Source: Glomus cerebriforme
Lineage: Eukaryota > Glomeromycota > Glomeromycetes > Glomerales > Glomeraceae
Assembly (NCBI GenBank): GCA_003550305.1
Contig: QKYT01000572.1
Location: 1 to 64,000, forward strand
Length of the DNA stretch: 64,000 nucleotides
Direction of reading: 5' to 3'
Made by a program: the position numbers and the translations under genes
The notes under the pieces: model-generated
Told to the model about the DNA's origin: nothing
What the model saw: only the letters and a program-made list of their open reading frames with translations
The model's database searches: none
Part shown: positions 10,206 to 20,897 of the stretch, piece after piece
Layout of the letters: each line of letters opens with the position of its first letter
Position numbering within the stretch: the stretch's first letter is position 1

Positions 10206-11868
10206 TTTCATTAATACGAAAACCAGTGGTGTAGGAGTGTGTAAAATTTGCTGTATATGAGGTTAGATGTAAAAGAGTATTGTTGACCAGTTGAGTAATA
10301 AAATTAACTATACTCAGTTGTATACTAATATACTATACACTTAAAGATATAATGTAACCTTTATTTTAGTGTTTTAGTTAATTCTCTTTGAAAATTAAAA
10401 ACAGTTTTAATAATTTAGGGTGCTAATGTAATTTCTATTAGTTGAAAGCTCATATATGAAAATTTGCTAACTCATCAATAAAATAATTATTTATTCGAAA
10501 TGAATATTATTGGCTTACCAAGTTATTATTTTCCAATTATACAAAAAACTAACTCAAAAAACGCAAATATTAAAATATATATATAACATTCGATTATATT
10601 TCGTTAACTTCTGTTTTATCTTTTTCTTTATAGATATAAAACTTTTATCAAATTAAATTACAATCATTTAACGGTCCGCCTCTTTCTTAACGTATTTTAT
10701 TACAAAATAAAATCATGCGGTCATGCCAATTATATGCTTCTAAATTTAATAATACATGTTATATATATTTACTCTTTTCAGATCTAACTTCTACAAATTT
10801 TTATTAGTAATAATAATGTTGTTATTATGCACGCGATGCACGGATGCGAATGGGGTGCACGTGTAATAATTTTGAGGCATTTATTGAAATAAATTCAAGT
10901 TAGAATTTTTAAAAATAGCTTATAATGACGCGTCATGATTTTGTGAATTTTGATGCCAGTCATGCACGCACATGAAGCCTGCATTATCATGCGCATGGTG
11001 CCCATCTCTACTTATTGTAAAAAAGACAAGGTAACACTTGTTACATTAATTATCTTTGTTTTATTAAATAATTCTTTTAATTTTCTGTTTTATAAATGAC
11101 TCCTAATATATTTAAACATTAATTTTTTCATTTTAAATACGAATAATAAAGAGATAAATTCATAATTATAATGGATAAAATACATAAATACGACATACTT
11201 TATAAAATTTACTGCTTTATATGTCTAACGGAAACTTTTCCTTATTTCGAAGACAGATTTCCTAATGAAAAAGAATTGATGGGAATATTCTTTCTTAATA
11301 TATATTCATTGAAGCTTGGAATAACAGCTCACTAGCACAAGCTCCAAGAGATCTCAGAAATTGATTTGACAACTCCAATATGTCTTCATTTCTGCATCTT
11401 TCTTAGATTTAATCTCAATCATGAACTAATTCTTTGCTTTGATGCTAAGCGAACATTCAATTATTCTTAAATACAAAATTATATATCAGCGAGACATTAC
11501 TGAAATTAATAAGACCTTCGATGATTGATAAGTCAATATTAAGAAAAACTCTGATCAGTCTACATGATGTTTAGTCTCTATTGATGAATTTTTATTATTA
11601 TTAGATTTAATAAATAAAATATATAATTTTTTTTTTCTGGCTTAAATAATTATTTATTTATGTAATGGATTTGAGAAAATTAGAATTAACCAATTAAGGA
11701 TAAATCGATAATTTTAATCCCCCCCCCCCTTCGTGAATTTATTTATTACGACAGTCACCTTCCATCATATCAAACATACGAACCATTATCTATTTGTTCA
11801 GATATTTGAGAAAAAAAAAAAAATTAATAAAAATTTAAAACATTATAAATTCAAAATCAGAAAAATAA
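10206..11868. other. Intergenic stretch with a GC-richer patch
   Basis: Mostly AT-rich. A patch at about 10828-11010 is rich in CpG-containing words such as atgcacgcgatgcacgg and catgcacgcacatg and may be an old dispersed repeat. A C9-type run lies near 11720-11729. No gene seen. Confidence 0.4.
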
Positions 11869-13019
11869 TTAATAAAGAATTAATATATTAAACTTACCAA
11901 AATCATTATCCCATACGACATCAATCTTATTATAAATAAAATTCCAATCATCAAAGGGATAAAATTTTAATTCGATTATCTTCTTTCCCCTTTCTTCCGA
12001 CCATTTTTCAATACAATTAACGTAATCATTAATATCATCATTTGAAATAATGACATAAAAATATTTTAAATTTACAGAACAATTTTCTAAAAAAATTCTA
12101 CAATAATAAACACAATTAATCAAAAATTCAAGTTGTAAAGTATCAATTCTTTTAGGTAAAAATTTTGCTAAATCCATAATAATATCAGTACTAATATCAA
12201 CAGTATGCATATCCAAATAAATATTTAAATAAAGTTCTTTAAGATTTGAATTATTTTCAAGAATTGTATATAAAATTAATATATCATTATTTGCTGTTAA
12301 TTGAGTAGAAAAATTAACTAAATTTCTACAATTATCACAAATTGCTTCCAAAAGATCATAATTTTTTAAAAATTTATTTCGTAAATAAAGTTTTTTTAAA
12401 TTTGAAGAAATAATTTTGTTTTTTAAAATTCCTTGAATAGGATTAACTTGTCTCATAAAATCCACTCCATCACAATTAGAAATTAATTCTAATGAATATA
12501 ATTTTGGTAAATCAGCTTTAGCGATCCATTCAAAATTTTTATGTGAAATCTTTGAATCTTCTAAACGTAAAATCTCCAAATTTTTACATTTACCAAGAAA
12601 TTCAAATGTTTCATCTGTCATCATTTCTATTCCACTTATTTCAAATCTTTTAAGAGAACGAGAAACTGATTCCAAGGATGAAAATATTTCAAATATATTT
12701 TTTTCATAAAACCACATTCCAGAATTATTTTTAATACCAATAATTTGTAAATTTTCAAGATTTTTTTGATATTTAATTAATGATACAAGAGGAATAAAAA
12801 TTGAACGAAAATCTCCTTCAAGTCGAATAGTTTTTAATTTTCTACATATTTTTGATAAAGAATTTAATGATGAATTATTATAATTTAATTGATCACATTC
12901 CAAATATTCTAAATTTTCAAAAAAATTTTTTGATTCATCAAATTTTAAAAATACTTTAATAATATCTTCCACTTTAGTTGTTATATTAAAATATCGTAAT
13001 TCTGAATCAATTATTAATC

Positions 13020-13055
<36 letters not shown>

Positions 13056-13584
13056 CTAAATTATAATATTCTCTTCTATCAATAATTAAATTTTCATTAA
13101 ATTTATTATCATCTAATTTAAACCATCGAATATTTGCTTTTCTTTTTGCCATATATACTAAAATTAATAAATTAATAATCCATATTTGTCCAAATTCAGA
13201 CCATTCTGAAAATTTTATATTATAAAATATTAATGATAATGAATCATCCTGTTCCATTAAATTTAAATAATATTTAAATAAATTCTTATTTAACGTTGAA
13301 AATTCGGAAATAATGTTAAAAAGATTATCAAGATTTAAATGTGTTATCAAACAAGGATAATCAAATAAAGTATTTTCCCCTTTTTTTAAGAAATTAAGTA
13401 AAATAGGAATGATTTTAATTTGATTTTTTAATTCAATATCATTTCGAAATGGATTTTTCCATAAATAAATAATCCCATTTTCACACCATGTATGATCAAC
13501 TTGAATAATTGAATATAAAGTATTAATATCTTTAATACCACGAAAAATTTGTTGTAAACACTCGTTTGGTAATTTGGATACCAT
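11869..13584 (-). CDS. F-box/leucine-rich-repeat-like protein with poly-Asn tract
   Basis: A 571-residue protein beginning MVSKLPNECLQQIFRGI, an F-box opening (LP.ECL..IF), continued by NTLYSIIQVDHTWC and YLWKNPF within the first 50 residues. Leucine-rich-like segments follow (NLEYLECDQLNY, CKNLEILRLEDSKI, SSNLKKLYLRNKF). It is probably an SCF substrate adaptor. It belongs to the same broad family as the pair at 5378-6781 and 8142-9584 but is clearly a different subgroup. Around residues 177-188 an AAT/ATT microsatellite (plus-strand 13020-13055) is translated into a run of 11 Asn; this tract probably varies in length between strains. The frame is open without introns. Confidence 0.85.
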
Positions 13585-14221
13585 TATTTTAAGTAAAAAT
13601 TAAGGTTAAAGAAATTTTCAGTAGAAAAGAAAACGATATTTTTTATAGATCTGTTTATTTGTGTACAGTAGTACAACATGAGATAGTGTTACATTGTTAC
13701 ATCAAATTTTCGCAAATGTTGCCTGAATCAAGTTAATGTTGGGCAAAAATAATTTATTGTTAGACTTACGTAATATGGTGTTCAAATTATTGAATATAAG
13801 CTGATTTTTTGAATATTGTCTTATAATCTTCTTTACATTATAGTTAATTATCAGATCTTAAAAAATTATACAGTATATTAAAAATATATATATATATAAA
13901 GGAAATCTTGGGAAATATATTCTCATTGAGTTATAGCTTCTATTACCATTTCTATAAATAATAAAGCGCGTCCATCTATTAGATTCATTTATTGAACAAA
14001 ATTAAAATGAAGCGTGGTAAACTTAGAATAATATGAGAAAAAGGATTTATACTTTTCTTGATCAAACACTGTGATTAATGTAATCAATCGATCATGTGCT
14101 TGCGTGATCTATACTAAATGGTGGAGAACTTTGAATGGTTCATTAACTAAAAACAAGAATGGAAAGAAATTTATCTTAATTCGTCTATGTAAGATGAAGT
14201 TCAGTTCATAAAAAAAAGAGT
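13585..14221. other. AT-rich intergenic stretch
   Basis: Upstream of the F-box gene starting at 13584. No gene or clear repeat beyond a short TA-dinucleotide run near 13886-13900. Confidence 0.4.
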
Positions 14222-14335
14222 ATTGCTAAATGTCCGCAGGTGATTGTCACTGCCACCAGCATTAGGGTGGAATTTCGGGCAGAATTAAGAAAATTTGCCC
14301 AAAATTGGTAATCACCTGCGGTGATATTTAGCAAT
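14222..14335. mobile_element. Short MITE-like element, copy 1
   Basis: The left end attgctaaatgtccgcaggt and the right end, read as reverse complement attgctaaatatcaccgcag, form imperfect terminal inverted repeats of about 25 bases around a centre containing ccaccagcattag and aatttcgggcagaatt. No coding capacity. A related copy lies at about 54634-54740. Target-site duplication could not be fixed by eye. Confidence 0.75.
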
Positions 14336-14810
14336 TTTCAAAACAAATTTGATCGGTCAAGAATTTTTCTATTGCAAAAAAAATAACAATTTTAATGTTA
14401 GTATATAGGAAAGAAATAATTTTCGGTGCTACGATTTCTATTTGTAATTCTAAACAAATTGTTGATGTTGATATAAACTTGTTCTGACTTCTGAGTTTAT
14501 CAACATAATCTATAAATTCTTTTATATGGAAGTATAAAACGTGAAAATATTGTGCCACAAACAATATTATAAATACACTTGCATTGTAGTGCATTTCATA
14601 ATAAAACCACATACCGTATATCTTTGCGTGTGAAAATCTGTAAACTGAGAATCAGAATTAATTTTATTTCCTTTAAAATTAAATGTTTTAACACCATGAA
14701 GTGAACCTTTTGATAATTACTTATAATATAAATAATTTCTTCTCTTTATAATACGTAGTTTTTCTCACGCTAAATTTTTTTTTTTATTTGTATTAGCAAA
14801 ATGCTACGAG

Positions 14811-15844
14811 ATGACTTTGGTTGATACGAACCCTATCAAAATATTTGGTGGACATTTACTCATAAATGAACGAAATGTAAATAATTACATTTTTAGATAT
14901 TTTCATTTTTTAATAATTTATATTTATTAAATATTTTTTTTTTTAAATGATATTTAGAATGAAAGAACGATTTCAAAGAGTTCAGATACTGTAGGTAAAA
15001 TATAACTATAACTTAATAATGTTTTTGAATTACAATTTGATAAGAATTATTTTCCCTTTAGATGAATCAATTTCGTATTAAATTTAATGATATTGATGAA
15101 GAGTTAGAGGAGGTTGGCATCGAATCACACACGTGATTGAGAACGTATAATAATACAGTATAATTGTTTTAATTTATAATATAAGATGGAAGAAGAATTC
15201 TTTGATATAAAGGATAATGATATCATAAAAATATCAAAATTTATTGTCTAAAGGTAAATAAATATACGTATAGTATGTTTTCAATTATTCATTGATCATT
15301 TTAATCTTTATTATATATTGTATATTCCACTCAAAAAAAAAAAAAGCTAATAAATCAAGAAAAAACGAAGCTAATAGTAAATCAACAGAATTATGTGGAG
15401 TTATTCTAATGTCTATACTTTATACTATTGAACATTAATTTTGTAATCTCTTTTTTTTCGTAGGTTACATTTACGCGGAAAATTCAATATTCAAAGAATA
15501 ACGTACAATTAATCGGTACTTTAGATCCAGAAAAACTCAGCAAAGGTAATTTTTAAGATTGTACGTTTTAACTGAATATGAATATATATATTTTATCATT
15601 AATTTAGAACATGATCAATTTTCCTTGATGGCTATTAAAGCTTATGTTGATTGGTTGAAATCTATTTTTGAATCTGGTAAACAAATTTTGTTATTTATAT
15701 TATTTTCAGGCGGATTCGAAATGAAATTAAAAAATGTAAAATTTGCACAGTGTAAGTCTATTTCTTTATTAAATCTATGTAATTTTATAATAATTAAATA
15801 TTTTTATTGGAAATATTTTTATAGTTAAAATAAATGAAAGATAA
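14811..15844 (+). CDS. Candidate multi-exon gene, unresolved, possibly decayed
   Basis: Several short plus-strand segments look like exons with good splice sites. The best-supported are the last four: 15464-15545 (VTFTRKIQYSKNNVQLIGTL), 15608-15676 (HDQFSLMAIKAYVDWLKSIF), 15710-15751 (GGFEMKLKNVKFAQ) and 15825-15844 (ends in TAA). Their phases agree (1, 1, 1) and every junction is GT-AG. Upstream, 14811-14876 (MTLVDTNPIKIFGGHLLINE) followed by gtaaat, 14958-14990 and a segment from 15062 (MNQFRIKFNDIDEELEEVG) also look coding. The region between 15120 and 15463 could not be joined without stops. I do not recognise the protein. It may be a real gene with exons I misjudged, or a decaying one. 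Confidence 0.42.
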
Positions 15845-16439
15845 ATCCAAAAGCAAAAGAAAAGAAAAAATAAAGAAAAAAGGACAGAAGAATAAAAAGG
15901 ATGAAGAAGGAAAGATATGGTAAAAGGCGAGAATAAAGGGAAAGTGAGACCACTATTTATCATGAAATCTAAGTTGTAATATATGAAATGTAATATATTC
16001 AAGAATCCATCAATAATTATTATTTATTAAATGTGAGTTTGATTTGCCTTGTGCAATTTCTTTTCGTTGTTTGGAATTAATTTGTGATTTTTTATCTGAT
16101 TTAGCTTCTAAGACGCGAATTTTTTTAATTAGTTTCTAATTTTAATATTAATATATCATACCGACCAAGAATTGAGTTATTTGAGTATCTACACTGATAT
16201 TATTATTTATTATTTTCCTATTATCATATTTTTATAATCCATATCAAGCACACCTACATAAAGGAGCATACCTATATTTATAGAGTCAGGTGTCGATTTG
16301 CAGTTTGCGACAACCATTCGGCTTAGCCTTTTAGGTAAAATTAATAGATAAATAAAAATAGAAATCATATGATAACTTGTCATTAGTGTTTATTGTATTT
16401 AATAAAAATTATCGTACCATCAGGAATGAATAAAAGTAC
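15845..16439. other. Intergenic stretch
   Basis: Purine-rich just after the candidate gene (15840-15950), then AT-rich. No gene seen. Confidence 0.35.
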
Positions 16440-16720
16440 AATTTTCAGTTCAAAAAGCATCAACTGAATACTTCCAATTTAACTCAAGTCATATACGTTC
16501 TAGATATCTACAATTTAAGCCTTGGACAACATTCCTGGTTCTATTGTATTATTGTATTGTGAGTAAAATTATTTCAACTAAGATATTTCCTTTGTCTTTT
16601 TACAATCAACATTTAAAAGATCTGAAACTTCAAATTTGTTAAAGTTCTTTATAGTATCTTCATAATTATTACGGTTAATTGACCTTCTTTAGATTAATGA
16701 ATGATATTTAATTTATTGTA
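16440..16720 (-). pseudogene. Dead fourth copy of the F-box sister family
   Basis: Short stretches match the intact gene at 8142-9584 in the same order and orientation: tgaatacttccaa near 16467 (as at 8318), atatttcctttgtctttttac near 16582 (as at 8619), gatctgaaacttcaaatt near 16620 (as at 8693) and tctttagattaatgaatgat near 16688 (as at 8777). Stops and gaps break every frame. It is an older relic than the one at 9795-10205. Confidence 0.6.
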
Positions 16721-17068
16721 TCGCCTTGATAGTTGCCTGAAACCGATATTTTGAGTCGCTCCAATTCCAAATTGAGGTAAATTGAACATCCGTATTGGAT
16801 AGATAAAACATTAAGTTTTACCATTTTTTTTAATAATCGGGATGTAAGGAATTAAATTTTAGTAATTTTACACGCAGATCACCAAATATACGAAGATTTT
16901 AACGCAATAATTTTTCTTTTTTTGTACGGCAAATATTCATAAGGACGCCAAACTAAATTAGAAACTGATTACCGTATGATGATTTTTACGCGGACGCGTC
17001 GTCTATAAATATGCAACTTGTTTTTCATACCCTTTCCAAAAATTTTCCTAAAAATTTTCCAATTCACA

Positions 17069-18098
17069 ATGAACGGTACAGTATTATTTCCTTCACTTTA
17101 TATTTCACGCATTTGCTTCATGTACTTTCTTACTACTTCATACACTTCACGGCACTTTATGTATAATGACTATAATCTTTATTTAGGTTCTTTTATTTCT
17201 TTTGCTCCTCGAGTTAAAAATATATGTTGTTCAAATCCACAACAATCTGTATTAATAGGTGGTGATCTAGAAAATGTTTATGCTGAAGCTATTGAAAAAT
17301 GGTTAAAAGTTAACTCGCCTGTAAAATTTATTCATGTAGTAAAAGCTTTTAATGATGGGTAGATATTTCATTTTGACTGTTGTTACTTGTTATTTATAAT
17401 GGTTTTTAACTATAAATTTAAATTTTTTCAGATATGGATTTGTACATTTTTTTTCTGATCAAGATGCTGGTTGTTTTTTTCATGCTATGCAAAATAAAAC
17501 GTTTAATGGTCCTGAAGGTCGTCGAATCCATTTCATGCCGTCCAAAAATTTTAATGGCGATCCAGTAGTTTATCCATCATTTGATCAGGATTATAAACCA
17601 TTACTTGAAGATAGATCACCGTTAAATGCTGTAAGTATACCACTTCTTGCATCATTTACATGGAAATTTTGGTAATCTCGGTTTTTTCAACAGACCCAAT
17701 ATGCAATCTATAAAGAGGAAAATGGAGACATGTTCATAATTGTGATTAATACTCCAGGAATAACTTCAAAAGATCAGTTTCAATTATCTGTGAGTAATGA
17801 TGAAAAGGATCTAAACATTATCGGTATTCTACCGAACTTTGAAACAAATTACAATCCAATGTTTAATAATAGAACAACTGGATGCTTTAATGTGTTTATT
17901 CAACTACCAGAGAAGTAAGTGATAAAATTATTTTACATAAAACAAATTGTTCTATTGAACTTACAAAATTAACCTATCTTATTATTCATAAATAGAATCG
18001 ATTATGATTCGCTCGTAGAAACAAAAATTGAAAATGGAATTTCAATTTTTAAAATCAAGAAATGCACAAAAAAAAGAAGATTTTTAAATTTATTATAG
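17069..18098 (+). CDS. RRM plus Hsp20-like two-domain protein (four exons)
   Basis: Exons 17069-17358, 17432-17630, 17694-17914 and 17996-18098 join in phase at GT-AG junctions and give 270 residues. Residues about 60-125 look like an RNA-recognition motif: VLIGGDL as RNP2 (61-67) and GYGFVHFFS as RNP1 (97-105). Residues about 164-262 look like an Hsp20/alpha-crystallin domain: IIVINTPGITSKDQFQLSVS, then CFNVFIQLPEKIDYDSL and ENGISIFKIKK. This matches the small-heat-shock pattern of a PG-containing first strand, LP in the middle and ENGVL...KK at the end. The tail is basic (KKCTKKRRF). A longer start at 17018 is possible, and the first 35 residues are the least convincing part. An AATAAA lies at 18169-18174, about 70 bases after the stop. 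The domain calls are from motif reading. Role inferred only as RNA binding joined to a chaperone-like fold. Confidence 0.72.
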
Positions 18099-18637
18099 AA
18101 CTTGGTTGATCAATTTATTTTTTTGAACTTTGTAATTTCCTTCGTTGTATCTTTTTGTTATATTGAATAATAAAATGTACTGTATGTAGTCATTTTCTTT
18201 TCGCTATTAAAATCCAATTATTTCGAATGTGTTTCAGAATTATCACGTAGAAAATACTCTCACTAACGCCAGCTCTTAAGTTACAAAGTTTTTTTGCTTT
18301 TGCAACTTCAACTACGATTGTACGTAATATTACAAAAACTTTTAGTAATGTCTGTGTGAAATTAATTGATACCGTGGAATTCATAGGTACGAAATGAATT
18401 TTTTTTTCTTAATATTATTCGATCAATAAATTTATGAACATTACCATATCATATTAAAACACTTTATCTCATAATAATCGATAACACCACTAGATTTCCC
18501 TTCCCTCACGTGTTTTTTGGCCGGCATTATGCATTAACTCGTGAGACAAATATCAATTTTGTTATGAAAATGGAAACACGGAGGTGGCCGAGGGCTACGA
18601 GGCATTAAGTGACTCTCTCGTTCTTGTCAACCGACCA
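18099..18637. other. Intergenic stretch
   Basis: No gene seen. GC content rises slightly after 18500, toward the transposon-end-like sequence that follows. Confidence 0.35.
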
Positions 18638-18693
18638 GTGCTTATAAAGAGGTGTGCTTATATAGAGGGTAACTATATAGAGGTCTGACTGTA
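18638..18693. mobile_element. Solo terminal repeat of a pogo/Tc1-type DNA transposon
   Basis: Three degenerate units (cttataaagaggtgtg, cttatatagagggtaa, ctatatagaggtctg) end in actgta. Read inverted, the end is tacagtcagacctctata, the type of terminus I associate with Tc1/mariner-pogo elements inserting at TA. No matching opposite end or transposase was found nearby, so it is a solo remnant. Confidence 0.5.
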
Positions 18694-19636
18694 TTTTAAT
18701 TTTTCGAAAGAAAATAAAAAATTCACGAGATAAATTGTTTGCGAAATAGTTTGATTTATCATTCCAGTGCATTTTTTTGTTTGACACGGGGTGGCAAATT
18801 ATTTGAGGTCACGTGGAGAAACGTCGCAAAATGTCACGTGTTTAACAAAGTACGTTTAAAAATCAAAATACTTTTCTTCCATCAACGACATTGGAAGTAG
18901 AAGTATTAAAAAAAAAGTTATTTAATGAATCTTACGAAATAAATTATTCTTATCTTTGTATAAAAATGGAAGTGAATGAAAGGTATCAGTACTATTTCGC
19001 GTAGTTAACATTAAATTCATTAAATTCATGTTTAATAGAATCAACTCTTTTATGTACTGTTGCTTATATTGATTATACAAAATTTAGACCATTCACCTTT
19101 CAATGAACATAAATTATTAATATCTATATGTAAAAAAAAAAGAGAGAAAAAAATGACGAATAACCACCAATTTAATTCTGTATTAGCTAGATTCAATAAG
19201 AAAATTTTATTAAATAAAAAAAGATGTACTGTCTTTATAAGCAACTATACGTACGTAAGGAATTTAATTTAATATAATTACTTATGAGCAAATTTCACCA
19301 GACATGATTTATTTAATCTATATTCTCAGTATCACAGTTGTTGTTAAAAAAAAAAAAAGTAATAAAAGAAGGGACGAATAGATGTATAATATAAAACTTA
19401 TAGTGTTTTTTTAATAAACACATACGCGATATCATTTAACCTGCTAGTCGTATATCAATAATTTTGTTGGTTTAGAATGATCAATACGGTTACGGTACGT
19501 GCCGTAATCACCATAATTAAAGACCGTAAATTCGAAGCAACTATAGGTTTAGGATATAAAATTGTTGGCGATTAAGAACGAACCCATTAAAGAACTTCTT
19601 ACAGAGTCGTGATGTTCACTTAGGAGAAACTTGGGT

Positions 19637-19721
19637 TCCTTAATATGCAGCAACTCCATTAAGCAATTAAGCTACTAAATAATTAATATGACGTTGCTTT
19701 ATAGTTACTGCATATTAAGGA
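19637..19721. repeat. 85-base inverted repeat
   Basis: TCCTTAATATGCAGCAACT and AGTTACTGCATATTAAGGA are reverse complements at 18 of 19 positions, separated by 47 bases. This could be a tiny MITE or a hairpin. No second copy was noticed in the window. Confidence 0.65.
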
Positions 19722-20679
19722 GATCATGTTTCTGCAGAGTATATTGATACACCAATACTGTAGTGTTATTTATAAACATTCTTTACAAAACATTTTTATA
19801 CACGTAAATCATCATTCATCAATACAGTATATACTGTACTTCAAATATTAGAATAAAAATATTAGAATAATAATCAAATATTCAATGACATGAATTCATT
19901 GTAAAGTAAATGGTGAGAAAGTACCTTCAGTATCTTCCAGTATCGTCATTTGCTAAATCATAACGAATATTAATAATGCTAATAATGAATGCTTATTGGT
20001 CATTATATATGCAATGTATCAATCAAATATATTAAAGAGAATTCTATTGTAACACAAATTTTTAAGTATCGACTGAGTATAAATATATTTTTTTTAACGG
20101 TGCAGTCTTGCATTATGTTAAAGTAAAATACATAGTACATTACAAAGCAAATATAAATTCCTAAATTAAATTAGGATCGACTGGCCACTTCGAGTTAACA
20201 TTAATCGAAGCCAAAATCCATTCAAGTTAACAATAGCATACCAACCACGTTTCATATCATTATTATCATCATTATAACTAATTATTCTATGAGTTTAATT
20301 CCATCTCTTTTCATGTTTTTTGAAATACTTAAAACTTTACATCTATTCTTCCAAATTGTAACAGATCTAAAACATTCTGATCTTACATTAATTTAAAAAC
20401 TAACAGCTTTTCTAGAAACATTCTCCTTCCATAAATTTGCATGCAATAAAGTTGTAACATTATATTAAAATATTTACATCTTGAAGCAACTAATATTACC
20501 TGATAATAACATAATTACCTCAAATAAGTACCCAGCCCCCAGGGTGGCGTTATATGAAGGATAAAATAAAATAAAATAATTTATGTCAACCAAGAAAGTT
20601 TCAGTTTACCGTTAATATTTTTTTAATCCATCAAAATTATAATTTCGATCGAGATCTTGTTTCGGTTTCGTTTCAATAT

Positions 20680-20897
20680 ATCATAAGGAATACATATATT
20701 TCACCTAATAAATTGTCAAAGAAAACAGTTAGAATTAATGGCAAGAGATCACGATTTAATAAATTTAGGACATTCCAGTATAAAGGGCCATCCTTCCATT
20801 TTGCCGAATATATTGTAGCAGAATCAAATTTACAGATTTCTTTAATTTCATTAATCTGATTGTATGGTATCCATTCAAATAATGTATCAAAATATGT
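20680..20897 (-). pseudogene. Fragment of a TKL-type protein kinase
   Basis: The minus strand reads LFEWIPYNQINEIKEI, then KFDSATIYSAKWKDGPLYWN and NLLNRDLLPLI, then a stop near 20680. This is the start of the kinase domain of the large Glomeromycotina tyrosine-kinase-like family, where WIPYNQF..I.EIGKGGF.TVYSA.W.DGPL is the usual opening. The glycine-rich loop has lost its glycines, the frame soon stops, and no later kinase motifs (VAVK lysine, HRD, DFG) were found. It is a dead N-terminal fragment. Confidence 0.7.

Noticed and set aside
14328..14612. 94-codon minus-strand frame
   Set aside because: Composition is that of translated AT-rich DNA (Phe, Ile, Tyr), with no motif; it begins inside the MITE-like element.
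20300..20480. Minus-strand segment with Trp- and Arg-rich reading (ANLWKENVSRKA)
   Set aside because: Interrupted by stops, and no family could be aligned; not enough to call a relic.
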